From the NCBI GenBank assembly GCA_023421735.1, contig JAEZSP010000001.1, positions 149,916 through 213,915 on the forward strand: DNA of 64,000 nt, in the 5' to 3' direction. The translations under genes were made by a program, and so were the position numbers. Below the pieces are notes generated by a model, which saw only the letters and a program-made list of their open reading frames with translations, did no database searches and was not told the origin of the DNA. Of the stretch, positions 43,320 through 52,647 are shown one piece after another. Position 1 is the stretch's first letter, and each line of letters opens with the position of its first letter. This DNA comes from Bacillota bacterium (lineage in GTDB: Bacteria > Bacillota_A > Clostridia > Christensenellales > Aristaeellaceae).

Positions 43320-43817
43320 ATGTTAGAGAACATTTTGGATCGTAGATCCATCCGCAGATATGAAAACCGAAAAGTGCGTGAAGAGGATGTCAAAAAACTG
43401 CTCGAGTGCGCCATGTATGCGCCCTCCGCGATGGATAGACGCCCGTGGAGCTTCATTGTGATCGATGATCCGATCATTCTCGACGAGTTAAGCCGCAACC
43501 ATCCGTACGCCGCGATGCTCCGGCAGGCGCCGCTTTGCATCTGCGTCTGCGCAAAGGAAACTGAAATTGCGGGCTATTATCAGCAGGACTGTGCGGCCGC
43601 GACCATGAACATCCTCATCGCAGCGAAGGAACTGGGACTTGGCTCCTGCTGGATGGGCGTCGCACCGCGCACCGACCGGATGGAGATTGTGAAAGGACTT
43701 CTGGGTATCCCGGACGGCACCGTGCCGTTCAACCTGATCGCCGTCGGTTATGCTTCGGAAGAGCGTCCGCGCCCCGATCGCTGGGACGAGAGCCTCATTC
43801 ACAAAAACCGCTGGTAA
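43320..43817 (+). CDS. Nitroreductase family protein (FMN-dependent)
   Basis: The 165-residue protein opens with the family motif LDRRSIRRYENRKV and continues with AMYAPSAMDRRPW and LGLGSCWMG. It is short and of the NfsA/FrP-like minimal type. Such enzymes use NAD(P)H and FMN to reduce quinones, nitro groups or flavins. It is followed 9 bases later by the glutaredoxin-like gene. Confidence 0.88.
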   Translation: MLENILDRRSIRRYENRKVREEDVKKLLECAMYAPSAMDRRPWSFIVIDDPIILDELSRNHPYAAMLRQAPLCICVCAKETEIAGYYQQDCAAATMNILIAAKELGLGSCWMGVAPRTDRMEIVKGLLGIPDGTVPFNLIAVGYASEERPRPDRWDESLIHKNRW

Positions 43818-43826
43818 GGAGCGCGT

Positions 43827-44090
43827 ATGAAGAAGATCCTGTACTTTCATCAAAGATTCTGCCCCTTCTGTGTCGCCGCGAACAGATACCTTGCCGATCT
43901 GATCGCCGAAAACCCCGTCTATGGGAAAATCGAAATCGAAAAGATAGACGAAAACAAGGAATGGGATCGCGCAAATCGGTACGATTACTGGTATGTCCCC
44001 ACATTCTATGTGGATGGAAAAAAGCTTCACGAGGGTGCATTATCCAAGGGGAAGCTTCGGGAAGTGCTTGATGCGGCATTGGAGGATTGA
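43827..44090 (+). CDS. Thioredoxin-fold protein, glutaredoxin-like (CPFC)
   Basis: The 87-residue protein has the active-site CPFC at residues 12-15 and the cis-Pro in YVPTFYVDG, so it is a functional thioredoxin-fold redox protein. It is near the size of glutaredoxin. It sits between the nitroreductase and the UroD-family gene and may reduce one of them or an unrelated partner. Confidence 0.82.
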   Translation: MKKILYFHQRFCPFCVAANRYLADLIAENPVYGKIEIEKIDENKEWDRANRYDYWYVPTFYVDGKKLHEGALSKGKLREVLDAALED

Positions 44091-44092
44091 AG

Positions 44093-45334
44093 ATGCAACT
44101 GTCCGAGAAAGAGGTACAGGTTCTGCGCAATTTAGGCAAGCGATATGCCGAAATTGCGGCGCTGCCCGCGCAGGATGTCAAGCGCGATATGTGGCGAAGG
44201 CATAACGCCTGCGAGATCGTGCGCCCCATGGTGCTCATCGACCAGCTTCCCTGGAACGAGCTGGATGTGAACGGATCCCTTGTGAATCAGGTGGAAGATC
44301 CCTATTGGCGGCGCGTGGAGACGCAGCTGAGGCGCACGATTTACGAGTGGGCACATTTGCCGGTCGATATGGTCGTCAATCCCTATATCACGCTCCCCCG
44401 CCCCATCTTGACGACGGGATGGGGCCTTGAGGCGCATGTGACGCGCCTTTCCATGGACGCGACGAGCGATGTGCAGAGTCAGCACATGGAATGCCTGATC
44501 GAAGACTTTGACGATCTGGAGAAGATCAAAATGCCCGAGGTCACGCTCGACGAGGCCATGGAGCGCGAGATCGTCCAGACGGCGGAATTCCTCTTTGCGG
44601 GCATCATCCCCTTCCGCATGACGGGACAAATCATGCATCTGGGCATTTGGGACACCATCTCGATGTGGATGGGCGTCGAAAGCTGCTACATCGAGCTTCT
44701 GGACAGGCCGGAGCTGATTCATGCGCTCATGGAAAAGATGACGGACGGGCTCATTTATCAGATCGGTCAGATGAACGCATTGGGACTTTTTGACGTATAT
44801 ACAAACTTGTGCCATTGCTCGCACACATTCTCGGACGATCTGCCCGGCGGGGACGCGATCAAGCATCCCACATCCCACGACGCTTGGGCGTTCGGGCTCG
44901 CACAGCTCTTTACATCCGTCGCGCCCGCCATAACGGACGAATTTGAGGTCGCCTACATGAAGCGCGTGTTCCCTCTGTTTGGCGCGATTTACTACGGCTG
45001 CTGCGATCGGCTTGACGACAGACTCGACGTCATCGCAAAGCTGCCCAAAGTGCGCAAAATTTCCTGCTCGCCGTGGAGCGACCGCGAAAACTTTGCCAGG
45101 AGGCTCCCGAAGGGCTATATCATGTCCAACAAGCCCACACCCGCCATTCTCGCCTATGACTGTTTTGACGAGGATGCGGCGCGCAGGGACCTCAAACGGA
45201 CGATCCGTGCGGCGTGCGAAAACAACGTGCCGCTCGAAATGATCCTCAAGGACGTTTCCACCGTGCGATATGACCCAAAGCGGCTTTGGCGCTGGGCGGA
45301 AATCGCCATTGAGGAATCCGAAACGTTTTGTTAA
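44093..45334 (+). CDS. Uroporphyrinogen decarboxylase (URO-D) family protein, possible corrinoid-linked methyltransferase
   Basis: The 413-residue protein has the URO-D TIM barrel. It lacks the Arg-rich N-terminal substrate-binding motif of true HemE and has instead several Cys/His residues (NLCHCSH, YYGCCD) that could bind zinc as in MtaA-type methyltransferases. Proteins of this group in anaerobes usually move methyl groups to or from corrinoid proteins. The cobalamin salvage operon makes that plausible, but no corrinoid-binding partner is adjacent. ATG 44093 follows GGAGGA. Confidence 0.75.
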   Translation: MQLSEKEVQVLRNLGKRYAEIAALPAQDVKRDMWRRHNACEIVRPMVLIDQLPWNELDVNGSLVNQVEDPYWRRVETQLRRTIYEWAHLPVDMVVNPYITLPRPILTTGWGLEAHVTRLSMDATSDVQSQHMECLIEDFDDLEKIKMPEVTLDEAMEREIVQTAEFLFAGIIPFRMTGQIMHLGIWDTISMWMGVESCYIELLDRPELIHALMEKMTDGLIYQIGQMNALGLFDVYTNLCHCSHTFSDDLPGGDAIKHPTSHDAWAFGLAQLFTSVAPAITDEFEVAYMKRVFPLFGAIYYGCCDRLDDRLDVIAKLPKVRKISCSPWSDRENFARRLPKGYIMSNKPTPAILAYDCFDEDAARRDLKRTIRAACENNVPLEMILKDVSTVRYDPKRLWRWAEIAIEESETFC

Positions 45335-45343
45335 TCTGTATGC

Positions 45344-45367
45344 CGAGATGCTATTACATTCATCTCG
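45344..45367 (+). promoter_or_regulatory. Inverted repeat in the cysD promoter region, possible operator
   Basis: CGAGATG (45344-45350) and CATCTCG (45361-45367) form a perfect 7-base inverted repeat around ten bases. A weak promoter-like pair TTGTTA (45328-45333) and TATTAC (45352-45357) with an 18-base spacer would put the repeat astride the -10. It could be an operator or only a leader hairpin. Confidence 0.35.
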
Positions 45368-45403
45368 TATGATAAAAGAGAATCGCAACAGGGAGGCCGC
45401 TTG

Positions 45404-46285
45404 ATGGATCATCTGGACAAACTCGAGAGCAAGAGCGTACATATTCTGCGCGAGGCATACGCCTCGTTTTCAAACATGTGCATGCTCTGGTCGATTGGCA
45501 AGGATTCGACGGTGCTTTTATGGCTGGCACGCAAGGCGTTTTTCGGTCACGTACCCTTTCCCCTTGTGCATATCGACACGCACTTCAAAATCCCGGAAAT
45601 GATTGAATACCGCAACAAGCTCGCCATGGAGTACAAGCTCTATATGATTTATGGCGAGAACAGCCAGGCGCTGATTGAAAAGCGCACCTACCCCGACGGG
45701 GCAATCGGACGCGTCGCGTGCTGCCGTGCGCTCAAAACGGAAGCGCTCTCGCACACGCTCGACGGCACATGGCCGCGTTACCGGCTGAACCTCGAAACGG
45801 GCAAGTACGAGGTTGACCAGAACCGCGAGGCATACACGGGCGTCATTGTGGGGGCGCGTGCGGACGAGGAAGGTTCACGTTCAAAGGAACGCTATTTCTC
45901 CCCCCGCGACAAAAACAACGACTGGGATCTCGACGACCAGCCGCCGGAGTTTTGGAATCAGTTTAAGACCGATTTTGCGCCCGGCACGCATGTTCGCATT
46001 CATCCGCTCCTCGACTGGACGGAACTGAACATCTGGGAATACATCGAGCGCGAAAACATCCCGACGGTGTCGCTCTACTACAATCAGGGCGATGGCACGC
46101 GCTACCGTTCGCTCGGCTGTGCGCCGTGCACGAATCCCATTCAGTCGGAATCGAGAAATCCGCGGGAAATCATCGAGGAACTCAAAACCGGCGCACTCTC
46201 GAACGTTGCGGAGCGCAGCGGGCGGGCGCAGGACAAGGAAGACGGCGGCGGCCTCGAAACCCTCCGGCGAGACGGATACATGTGA
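45404..46285 (+). CDS. cysD: Sulfate adenylyltransferase subunit 2 (CysD)
   Basis: ATP sulfurylase small subunit, which makes adenosine 5'-phosphosulfate (APS) from ATP and sulfate, helped by the GTPase CysN. The 293-residue protein has the PP-loop SIGKDST at residues 30-36, [17 protein letters not shown], and the C-terminal [15 protein letters not shown] 45404 follows GGGAGG. It starts the block cysD-cysNC-sulfotransferase-sulfotransferase, and no sulfate permease or reductase is near. Confidence 0.95.
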   Translation: MDHLDKLESKSVHILREAYASFSNMCMLWSIGKDSTVLLWLARKAFFGHVPFPLVHIDTHFKIPEMIEYRNKLAMEYKLYMIYGENSQALIEKRTYPDGAIGRVACCRALKTEALSHTLDGTWPRYRLNLETGKYEVDQNREAYTGVIVGARADEEGSRSKERYFSPRDKNNDWDLDDQPPEFWNQFKTDFAPGTHVRIHPLLDWTELNIWEYIERENIPTVSLYYNQGDGTRYRSLGCAPCTNPIQSESRNPREIIEELKTGALSNVAERSGRAQDKEDGGGLETLRRDGYM

Positions 46286-46306
46286 TCGAAAGGATACGCT
46301 GATTAA

Positions 46307-48181
46307 ATGGAAGAAGTCATGAATGTCGTAACCGTCGGTCACGTCGACCACGGGAAATCCACCGTGATCGGACGACTGATGGCAGATACACACGCGCTGC
46401 CAGATGGAAAACTCGAGGCGATCCGCGAAATGTGCAGGCGCAATTCGAAGCCGTTTGAATATGCGTTTCTTCTCGACGCACTCAAAAACGAACAGGCGCA
46501 GGGAATCACAATCGATACCGCGCGCTGCTTTTTCAAGACCGACAAGAGGCGCTACATCATCATCGACGCACCCGGGCACATCGAATTTCTGAAAAACATG
46601 GTGACCGGCGCATCCCGTGCGGAGGCTGCGCTGCTTGTCATCGACGCGTCACGCGGCGTGGAGGAAAACACGCGCCGCCACGGGTATTTCCTCTCCATGC
46701 TGGGCATCCGGCAGGTTGCGGTGCTCGTCAACAAGATGGACCTGGTCGATTACAAGGAATCCGTGTTTGAAGACATCAAGTCCGAGTATACCCAGTTTCT
46801 CGCAAAGATCAATATCGAGCCGGATGCGTTCATTCCCGTGAGCGGCATGGAGGGCGACAATATCGCCAATCACTCCGAAAACATGCCGTGGTACGCCGGT
46901 CGGAATGTCCTCGAACAAATGGACTTTTTCAAATCCGTGCCCGTCCCGGACAAGCTTCCTCTTCGCATTCCCGTGCAGGGCGTTTACAAGTTCACCGGCT
47001 CCGGAGACAGTCGGCGTATCATCGCGGGCACCATCGACGCGGGCACCATCAAGGTGGGCGAAAAGATCGCCTTCTATCCTTCCGGCAAGAAAACGACCGT
47101 GAAGAGCATTGAAAAATTCAATGCGCCATTGCCGGAAACGTGCGCTGCGGGCGAGGCCATCGGGTTTACGATGACCGAGCAAATCTTCGTCAAGCGCGGT
47201 GAAATCGCATGCCGCGCCCTGGATGAGGAAGCGCCCCATGTGGGCGTGAACCTGCGGGTGAACCTTTTCTGGCTTGGGAAGCAGCGGCTGGAACTCGGCA
47301 AGGAATATTTCTTCAAGTGCGGCACCGCGCACGTGAAGATGCGCGTGAAGTCGGTCGAGCGGATCGTGAACGCGTCGAATCTGACCGCCATGCTCCGCCA
47401 ATACGTAGAGAAAAACGAGGTCGCGGAGTGCATCATCGCGCTCGAGCGCCCAGTGGCGTTTGACACGGCGGGCGCCGTGGAAGGTACAAGCCGCTTCGTC
47501 ATCGTCGACAACTACGAGATCGCTGGCGGCGGAATCATCACCGAAGCGGCAGTCGCGGACGACTACGACGTGCGCAACATCCGCTGGTCGGCGGGGCGCA
47601 TCACCCAGTCCGAGCGTGGAAAGCATATCAAGGACAACGGGTTGGTCGTGTGGATGACGGGCCTTTCCGGCGCGGGCAAGACGACCATCGCACAGGAAGT
47701 GGAGCGCATCCTCGTAGAAACGGGCATTCCGGCCTACGTGCTCGACGGCGACGAGCTGCGGCGCGGGCTGAACAAGGATTTGGGCTTCTCGCCCGAGGAC
47801 CGCACGGAAAACATGCGGCGCACCATGGAGGTGGCAAACCTGTTCCGCAAGGCGGGCACGGTCGTGCTTGTGTCGCTCATCTCCCCCTTCGAGGCCGCGC
47901 GTCAAGCCGCACGCGAATTGGTGGGCGAGCGTTTCCTCGAGGTTTATGTCAAAGCAAGTTTTGAAACCTGCCAGGCACGCGACCCGAAAAAGCTCTACAA
48001 GAAGGCGGAAGGCGGCGGCATCAAGAACTTCACGGGCATCGACGGCTCCTACGAGGTGCCGACACATCCCGATCTCGTTTTGGACACCGAGCTGTGGTCC
48101 GAGGTCGAGTGTGTCGAGAGCCTTTTGGGTGCGATTTCCGGTATGCTGGAAAACGTGGCCCTTGGTGTGAGCGATGATTAG
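46307..48181 (+). CDS. cysNC: CysN-CysC fusion: sulfate adenylyltransferase GTPase subunit plus APS kinase
   Basis: The N-terminal GTPase (1 to about 430) drives APS synthesis by CysD, and the C-terminal kinase (about 445-624) phosphorylates APS to PAPS. The GTPase shows GHVDHGKST at 11-19, DAPGHIEF near 87 and NKMD at 142-145. The kinase shows P-loop GLSGAGKT at 452-459 and [11 protein letters not shown] near the end. The fusion is well known in bacteria. It starts 21 bases after cysD and overlaps the first sulfotransferase gene by 8 bases, so PAPS production and use are transcribed together. Confidence 0.95.
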   Translation: MEEVMNVVTVGHVDHGKSTVIGRLMADTHALPDGKLEAIREMCRRNSKPFEYAFLLDALKNEQAQGITIDTARCFFKTDKRRYIIIDAPGHIEFLKNMVTGASRAEAALLVIDASRGVEENTRRHGYFLSMLGIRQVAVLVNKMDLVDYKESVFEDIKSEYTQFLAKINIEPDAFIPVSGMEGDNIANHSENMPWYAGRNVLEQMDFFKSVPVPDKLPLRIPVQGVYKFTGSGDSRRIIAGTIDAGTIKVGEKIAFYPSGKKTTVKSIEKFNAPLPETCAAGEAIGFTMTEQIFVKRGEIACRALDEEAPHVGVNLRVNLFWLGKQRLELGKEYFFKCGTAHVKMRVKSVERIVNASNLTAMLRQYVEKNEVAECIIALERPVAFDTAGAVEGTSRFVIVDNYEIAGGGIITEAAVADDYDVRNIRWSAGRITQSERGKHIKDNGLVVWMTGLSGAGKTTIAQEVERILVETGIPAYVLDGDELRRGLNKDLGFSPEDRTENMRRTMEVANLFRKAGTVVLVSLISPFEAARQAARELVGERFLEVYVKASFETCQARDPKKLYKKAEGGGIKNFTGIDGSYEVPTHPDLVLDTELWSEVECVESLLGAISGMLENVALGVSDD

Positions 48182-49013
48182 CGCGCTTCAGAAATTGCCG
48201 ATTTACCCGCGCATGCGTACATTTGTGCGTTCGCATGCGCGGCTCTATCGGTTGACTACGCGGATCAATGAATTGGTGAAAATGCGCCGCCGCATCAAAA
48301 AATACGGCGAATACACATCCAAGACCTTCCATATTGACCACGAAAAGAAATTGGTTTATCTCAGCAATTCAAAGGTGGCATGTTCTTCGATCAAGGCAAG
48401 CATGTACAAGGTCACGAACGAGGCAGCCGATTACCGTGCGGTGCATCGCATCACAAAAAAGCAGAATAACTACGAGTTGAGCGTTCCATGGGACAAATAC
48501 CAAGACTATTACAAGTTCACCTTTGTGCGCAATCCGTTCGCGCGGCTCGTTTCGTGTTACGTCAACAAGCTCATCACGGACAAAAAGCGGCTCGGCAAGG
48601 AGATGCGTTATCTATACTTTGAAAACTACCTATTCGGCTACCTGAACATCGATCATGGTTTCAGCAACTGGGCAAAGCGCGTCTGCCGCATACCCGACAA
48701 GTTTGCGGATCGGCATTTTGTCCTGCAAAGTTTTCTAATTCACGATAAGGAGGGACACGAACTGGTCGACGAGGTGTTCCGGTTCGAAAATCTCGCCGCA
48801 GATTTCGAGGTGATCCGGGCCAAATACGACCTCGAACCTTTGCCGCACTACAACAAAACAAACAGGGGGAATTGGATGGATTATTATGACGAAGAAACTG
48901 CGCGCCGCGTGTATCAGCGTTATCGCAGGGACATCGAGGAGTTTGGGTATCAGGATGCGTATGACGAGTTAATCAAATACATAAAGGAACGGAAGGTTGC
49001 GCAGAAAGATTAG
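48174..49013 (+). CDS. Sulfotransferase family 2 (HNK-1/chondroitin-type carbohydrate sulfotransferase), copy 1
   Basis: Transfers sulfate from PAPS to an acceptor. The 279-residue protein has the 5'-phosphosulfate-binding segment [12 protein letters not shown] at 64-75 and the 3'-phosphate-binding segment [15 protein letters not shown] at 118-132, matching the pattern of Golgi carbohydrate sulfotransferases. It has no signal peptide or membrane anchor, so it would act in the cytoplasm, for instance on a lipid-linked or nucleotide sugar. It overlaps cysNC and copy 2. The acceptor is unknown. Confidence 0.85.
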   Translation: MISALQKLPIYPRMRTFVRSHARLYRLTTRINELVKMRRRIKKYGEYTSKTFHIDHEKKLVYLSNSKVACSSIKASMYKVTNEAADYRAVHRITKKQNNYELSVPWDKYQDYYKFTFVRNPFARLVSCYVNKLITDKKRLGKEMRYLYFENYLFGYLNIDHGFSNWAKRVCRIPDKFADRHFVLQSFLIHDKEGHELVDEVFRFENLAADFEVIRAKYDLEPLPHYNKTNRGNWMDYYDEETARRVYQRYRRDIEEFGYQDAYDELIKYIKERKVAQKD

Positions 49014-49791
49014 AGCGCTCCTGAAAAAGAATCTTTACACATACCGCATCATCCGCATGTGCAAACTCGTCAACAATTTGATTCGAAACGGCTCCTATTT
49101 TACGCGTGTTTTTTTCATACTGCCCGAAAAAAAGGTGCTCTACCTGAGTGTCTCGAAGGCGGGGAATACGTCCATTAAGGCCTCGATGTACGCTATTCCC
49201 GAAAGATCGGATTACAGGCTTGTTCATCGCTCCATGCGAGGGCAAGATCGATGCAAAAAGATCAGCCAACTCGACCAATATCCTGATTATTTCAAATTCA
49301 CCTTCGTTCGCAATCCCTTCCGGCGTCTCATATCCTGTTATGAAAACAAGATGCACGCTGATCGGGCAAAGGTGGGGAAAATGATCAATATGCTGATTTA
49401 CGATCACTATCTGATGGGATTTTTATCAAAGGACCACGGATTCAGACACTTTGCGCGCCGCGTATGCATGATACCGGATCGTCTTGCGGACAGACATTTC
49501 GTGAGTCAGAGCATGGACGTTCTCGACGCAAACGGAAACCTTCTCGTTGATTACGTTGGTAAGCTCGAACATATGGAACGGGATTATGCACCGCTGCGAC
49601 AAAAATACGGGTTTCAGCCGCTCCTCCACTACAATAAAGCCAAAAAGGCCAAACAGAACTGGATGGACTATTACGACCTTGAAACCGCGCGGCGCGTCTA
49701 CAGACGTTACGAAACGGACATCAAGGTGTTTAAATATCAGGACGCATACGAGGAACTCATCGCCTATCTGAAGGTGAGGGAAGCGCAGTAA
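48997..49791 (+). CDS. Sulfotransferase family 2, copy 2
   Basis: The 264-residue protein is a tandem relative of copy 1: SVSKAGNTSIKA at 51-62, FVRNPFRRLISCYENK at 103-118, and a matching C-terminal block HYNK followed by NWMDYYDLETARRVYRRY. The N-termini differ. The start is TTG 48997 behind GGAACGGAAGG, inside copy 1 by 17 bases. Two related enzymes after one PAPS supply suggest two acceptor sites or a heteromer. A hairpin ends the operon at 49807-49835. Confidence 0.85.
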   Translation: MRRKIRALLKKNLYTYRIIRMCKLVNNLIRNGSYFTRVFFILPEKKVLYLSVSKAGNTSIKASMYAIPERSDYRLVHRSMRGQDRCKKISQLDQYPDYFKFTFVRNPFRRLISCYENKMHADRAKVGKMINMLIYDHYLMGFLSKDHGFRHFARRVCMIPDRLADRHFVSQSMDVLDANGNLLVDYVGKLEHMERDYAPLRQKYGFQPLLHYNKAKKAKQNWMDYYDLETARRVYRRYETDIKVFKYQDAYEELIAYLKVREAQ

Positions 49792-49806
49792 GCCGCTTCC
49801 GAATAT

Positions 49807-49835
49807 GAAGGCCGGGACAAAAAGTCCCGGCCTTC
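49807..49835 (+). terminator. Hairpin at the end of the PAPS/sulfotransferase operon
   Basis: GAAGGCCGGGAC (49807-49818) pairs perfectly with GTCCCGGCCTTC (49824-49835) over AAAAA. It is very stable but has no T run on the plus strand, so it may be a termination aid or a 3'-end protector. Confidence 0.6.
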
Positions 49836-49965
49836 AGACTGTCGAAACAGCCCTTCATCTTCCTTGCAGGGTTTCTGACGTTGATCGAAACCCACCCGCG
49901 CTGCCAAGATGGATTGCTCGGTCGAGCGCCATAATTGGTGCAACGGTCCCACTCTGTTTTGCCGA

Positions 49966-51009
49966 TCAGATCACAGTCTCCGTCTCGAACGCCACCCACG
50001 GGATTTCCACGGGCTTGCCCTTTGAAATGATGTCGTCGATGTGCAAAAGCAGCGGGAAATCCTCCGCGCTTGCCCTGCCCGTTGCAATCAACCGGCGCAC
50101 CGCGCGCGCGGTACGGGTCGAAATGACGATGGATTCGAGCGTCACGCCCTTGAGCTGGGCCATGGCTTCGTCAAAGGAGAGTCCGCGTCCGAGCAGCGTT
50201 CCGATGAAGCGCGTGCGCCCGCCGAAGATGGTGACATACAAATCGCCCGCGCCCAGCACGATATTGTCGTCGCGCCCGCCCGTCATTGCGAGGAGTTTGC
50301 GCATCTCCCGCACGCTCTGACCGAAGAGCGCCGCCTGGGAATTATAATGCTGCGTCCCCCCCACGCCCTCCATGCGCTCGGAAAGCCCGACCGCAAGCGT
50401 GACGCCCAATGCGTAGGCGTTTTTCATGGCGACGGCGCATTCCACGCCCACAATGTCGGTCGAAATCGAAATGTGGTAAAAGTCCGTCTCAAAAAGCGAC
50501 TTGATCCAGCGCAGCTTTTCGATGTCCGAACCGCAGAATGTCACCTCCGTGGGGTCTTTGTCCGCCAATTCATAGCTCGTGCAGGGACCGCCAACCGCGT
50601 TGATGGAAAAGCCCGCGCCCTGCGGCAGCGACCCGTAGTAGATGGGATACGGCGTCAGGGAACCATCCTCGCCGTCGAACATGCCCTTTGTGATGCACAA
50701 AAGCGGCACCTCCTTCGGGAGGATGGGCAGCATTTCGTTGGCGAACCAGTCGACGCCAAAGCTTGAGACGCCGCTGATGATAAGGTCGGCATTCTCGAGT
50801 GCTTCGGATAATTCCTCGATCTGGTAAAACCTGCACCCATCCGGCAACTTGCGTTTGAGGGTAATGTGAAAATGATCCTTGCGCAGACCGTCGATGATCG
50901 CCCGATCGAGCGGCGTACCGACGAGACGCACCTCGTTATTGTTCGCACGCGCAGGAACGCTCATTGCCGAACCCATCATGCCGCTTCCGATGATTGTGAT
51001 GACCGCCAT
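49966..51009 (-). CDS. gpsA: NAD(P)H-dependent glycerol-3-phosphate dehydrogenase
   Basis: Interconverts dihydroxyacetone phosphate and glycerol-3-phosphate. The 347-residue protein has the N-terminal dinucleotide-binding GSGMMGSAM, the CITKGMF segment and the catalytic region VECAVAMKNAYALG, with the GAGDLYVT motif near the C-terminus. The order follows GpsA. It is the last gene of the operon with glpA-like, FAD oxidoreductase and DUF1667 genes, and may run in the opposite direction to a catabolic glpA or supply phospholipid precursor. Confidence 0.88.
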   Translation of the reverse strand: MAVITIIGSGMMGSAMSVPARANNNEVRLVGTPLDRAIIDGLRKDHFHITLKRKLPDGCRFYQIEELSEALENADLIISGVSSFGVDWFANEMLPILPKEVPLLCITKGMFDGEDGSLTPYPIYYGSLPQGAGFSINAVGGPCTSYELADKDPTEVTFCGSDIEKLRWIKSLFETDFYHISISTDIVGVECAVAMKNAYALGVTLAVGLSERMEGVGGTQHYNSQAALFGQSVREMRKLLAMTGGRDDNIVLGAGDLYVTIFGGRTRFIGTLLGRGLSFDEAMAQLKGVTLESIVISTRTARAVRRLIATGRASAEDFPLLLHIDDIISKGKPVEIPWVAFETETVI

Positions 51010-51010
51010 G

Positions 51011-51379
51011 TTATGCCCTCCCCCTGTTCGCAGTCGATACGAGGTCGATCCCCGTACCGGCGATGTCCTTGATCACCACGTCGCCAATTCCGATCGGCGC
51101 GTGCGCATGCGCGGCCTTGAGCGCCTGGAGCGCCTCCCCAATCTTCGCCTTCGGAATGGGTGACGCGGTTTTCACCGGACAGAGCGGCTCTATGCCTCCA
51201 TCCATCTTCACGAGAGATGTAAGCGTGCGCTGGGGGTTCGTCGCCTCCTGTACGGCATAATCCGCGCCGCGCCGACAGCCGTTTCCCCTGACCACGTACT
51301 TGCCGTTTTCCTCCTCCAGGAGCAGGCGGCAACCCATGGGACACACGATACATGTCATTTCAACGCATGTTTCTTCCAT
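51011..51379 (-). CDS. DUF1667 Cys-rich protein of the glp oxidoreductase set
   Basis: The 122-residue protein starts with the cysteine group CIVCPMGCRLLLEE followed by GNGCRRGADYA, which suggests an iron-sulfur cluster. DUF1667 proteins commonly stand beside GlpA/GlpB-like flavoproteins in anaerobes and are thought to replace part of the GlpC electron-transfer role. ATG 51379 is preferred over GTG 51388, because the binding site AGGAGGTG is then 8 bases upstream. It lies 2 bases from gpsA and 5 bases from the FAD gene. Confidence 0.85.
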   Translation of the reverse strand: MEETCVEMTCIVCPMGCRLLLEEENGKYVVRGNGCRRGADYAVQEATNPQRTLTSLVKMDGGIEPLCPVKTASPIPKAKIGEALQALKAAHAHAPIGIGDVVIKDIAGTGIDLVSTANRGRA

Positions 51380-51384
51380 AATTG

Positions 51385-52647
51385 TCACACCTCCTTCGCA
51401 TCCAGACGGACGATCACGTCGCCCGCCAGATCCCCGGCATCGATCTGGATCTTCTCCATTTCGCCGGGCGTCATAATCCGCTTGCGCTGCATAAAGATCC
51501 GCTCGCCGCCCGAATACACCTCGACCGTTGCGCCGCGATGCACCGTGCCGACCCGGAAGTAGACATCGATCGCGCCCGACGCGACCTTTGAGATGCGTTG
51601 CGGAAGCGCATAGCGCACGCCGTTTTCAGCGTGTACGGCGTATGTATCTGCGTTTTTCGGTTCGCCCATGGCGTATCTCGCAGCCGCCGCCCCCGCAAGC
51701 GCCGCCTCCTCGGAGACGTTATCCACGAGATCATGCACGTGCAGCACGTTTCCGCAGGCGAACACGCCCGGAACAGACGTCTGGCGCGTCTCGTCCACCA
51801 CCGCGCCGCTCGTGACGGAATCCATCTCGACCCCCGCCGCCTTCGAAAGCTCGTTTTCCGGAATCAGTCCGACCGAAAGCAGCAGCGTGTCACATTCGTA
51901 GAATGCGTCCGTGCCCTCGATAGGCATGCGCGTCGCGGGATCGACCTCGGAAACCGTGACGCCTGTCACGCGCTCCCGCCCGTGTATTTTTGTCACCGTG
52001 TGGTTGAACTTGAGCGGAATGTCGTTGTCCACAAGGCACTGGACGACGTTGCGATTCAGTCCGCTCGAAAACGGCATGATCTCCGCCACCAATTCCACCT
52101 TTGCGCCTTCCCACGTCATGCGACGCGCCATGATGAGACCAATGTCGCCGGAGCCCAGGATGACCACCCGCTTGCCGGGCAAATAGCCCTCGATATTATT
52201 GAGCCGCTGCGCGGTACCCGCCGTATAGATGCCGGCAGGCCGTGTGCCGGGAATGGACAGCGCGCCGCGCGTCCGCTCCCGGCAGCCCATGGCGAGTACC
52301 ACCGCGCCTGCAACGACGTGCTGAAGCCCGCGTGCGGTGGAAACGCACAGGATCTCCCGGTTTTTCGTTAGTTCGAGGGCCATGGTGTCCGTCCAAACGT
52401 CGATGTTTGCGCCGTCAAGTTTGTCGATGAACCGCTGGGCATATTCCGGACCGGTCAGTTCCTCGCCAAAATAGTGCAAGCCAAAGCCGTTGTGAATGCA
52501 TTGCTGGAGGATTCCCCCCAATTCCTTGTCGCGTTCAATGACGAGGATGCGCGCGTCTTTGTTTTTCTCCCGTGCGGAGAGCGCCGCCGCGAGCCCCGCC
52601 GGTCCGCCGCCGATGACGGCTACGTCGCATTCGTATGTCACAATCAT
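51385..52647 (-). CDS. NAD(P)/FAD-dependent oxidoreductase of the glp operon (GlpB-like position)
   Basis: The 420-residue flavoprotein has an FAD-binding GGGPAGLAAA near residue 13, a second dinucleotide motif GSGDIGLIMARR near 163 and the C-terminal VFACGNVLHVHD, so it resembles the alpha/BFD-partner class related to HcnB and the anaerobic glp helper. It overlaps the glpA-like gene by 4 bases and precedes DUF1667. The three probably form one electron-carrying glycerol-3-phosphate dehydrogenase complex. Confidence 0.87.
   Translation of the reverse strand: MIVTYECDVAVIGGGPAGLAAALSAREKNKDARILVIERDKELGGILQQCIHNGFGLHYFGEELTGPEYAQRFIDKLDGANIDVWTDTMALELTKNREILCVSTARGLQHVVAGAVVLAMGCRERTRGALSIPGTRPAGIYTAGTAQRLNNIEGYLPGKRVVILGSGDIGLIMARRMTWEGAKVELVAEIMPFSSGLNRNVVQCLVDNDIPLKFNHTVTKIHGRERVTGVTVSEVDPATRMPIEGTDAFYECDTLLLSVGLIPENELSKAAGVEMDSVTSGAVVDETRQTSVPGVFACGNVLHVHDLVDNVSEEAALAGAAAARYAMGEPKNADTYAVHAENGVRYALPQRISKVASGAIDVYFRVGTVHRGATVEVYSGGERIFMQRKRIMTPGEMEKIQIDAGDLAGDVIVRLDAKEV

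Noticed and set aside
44132..45442. Open frame of 436 codons on the minus strand
   Set aside because: Antisense to the UroD-family gene and reaching into the cysD start.
46649..48067. Open frame of 472 codons on the minus strand
   Set aside because: Antisense to the cysN-cysC fusion.
45404..48181. Assimilatory sulfate reduction for cysteine synthesis
   Set aside because: No PAPS or APS reductase, sulfite reductase or sulfate permease is present nearby, and sulfotransferases follow directly; the rest of the genome cannot be seen, so this is a preference and not proof.
51388..51388. GTG start for the DUF1667 gene
   Set aside because: It lies inside the ribosome-binding site AGGAGGTG; ATG 51379 is correctly spaced.
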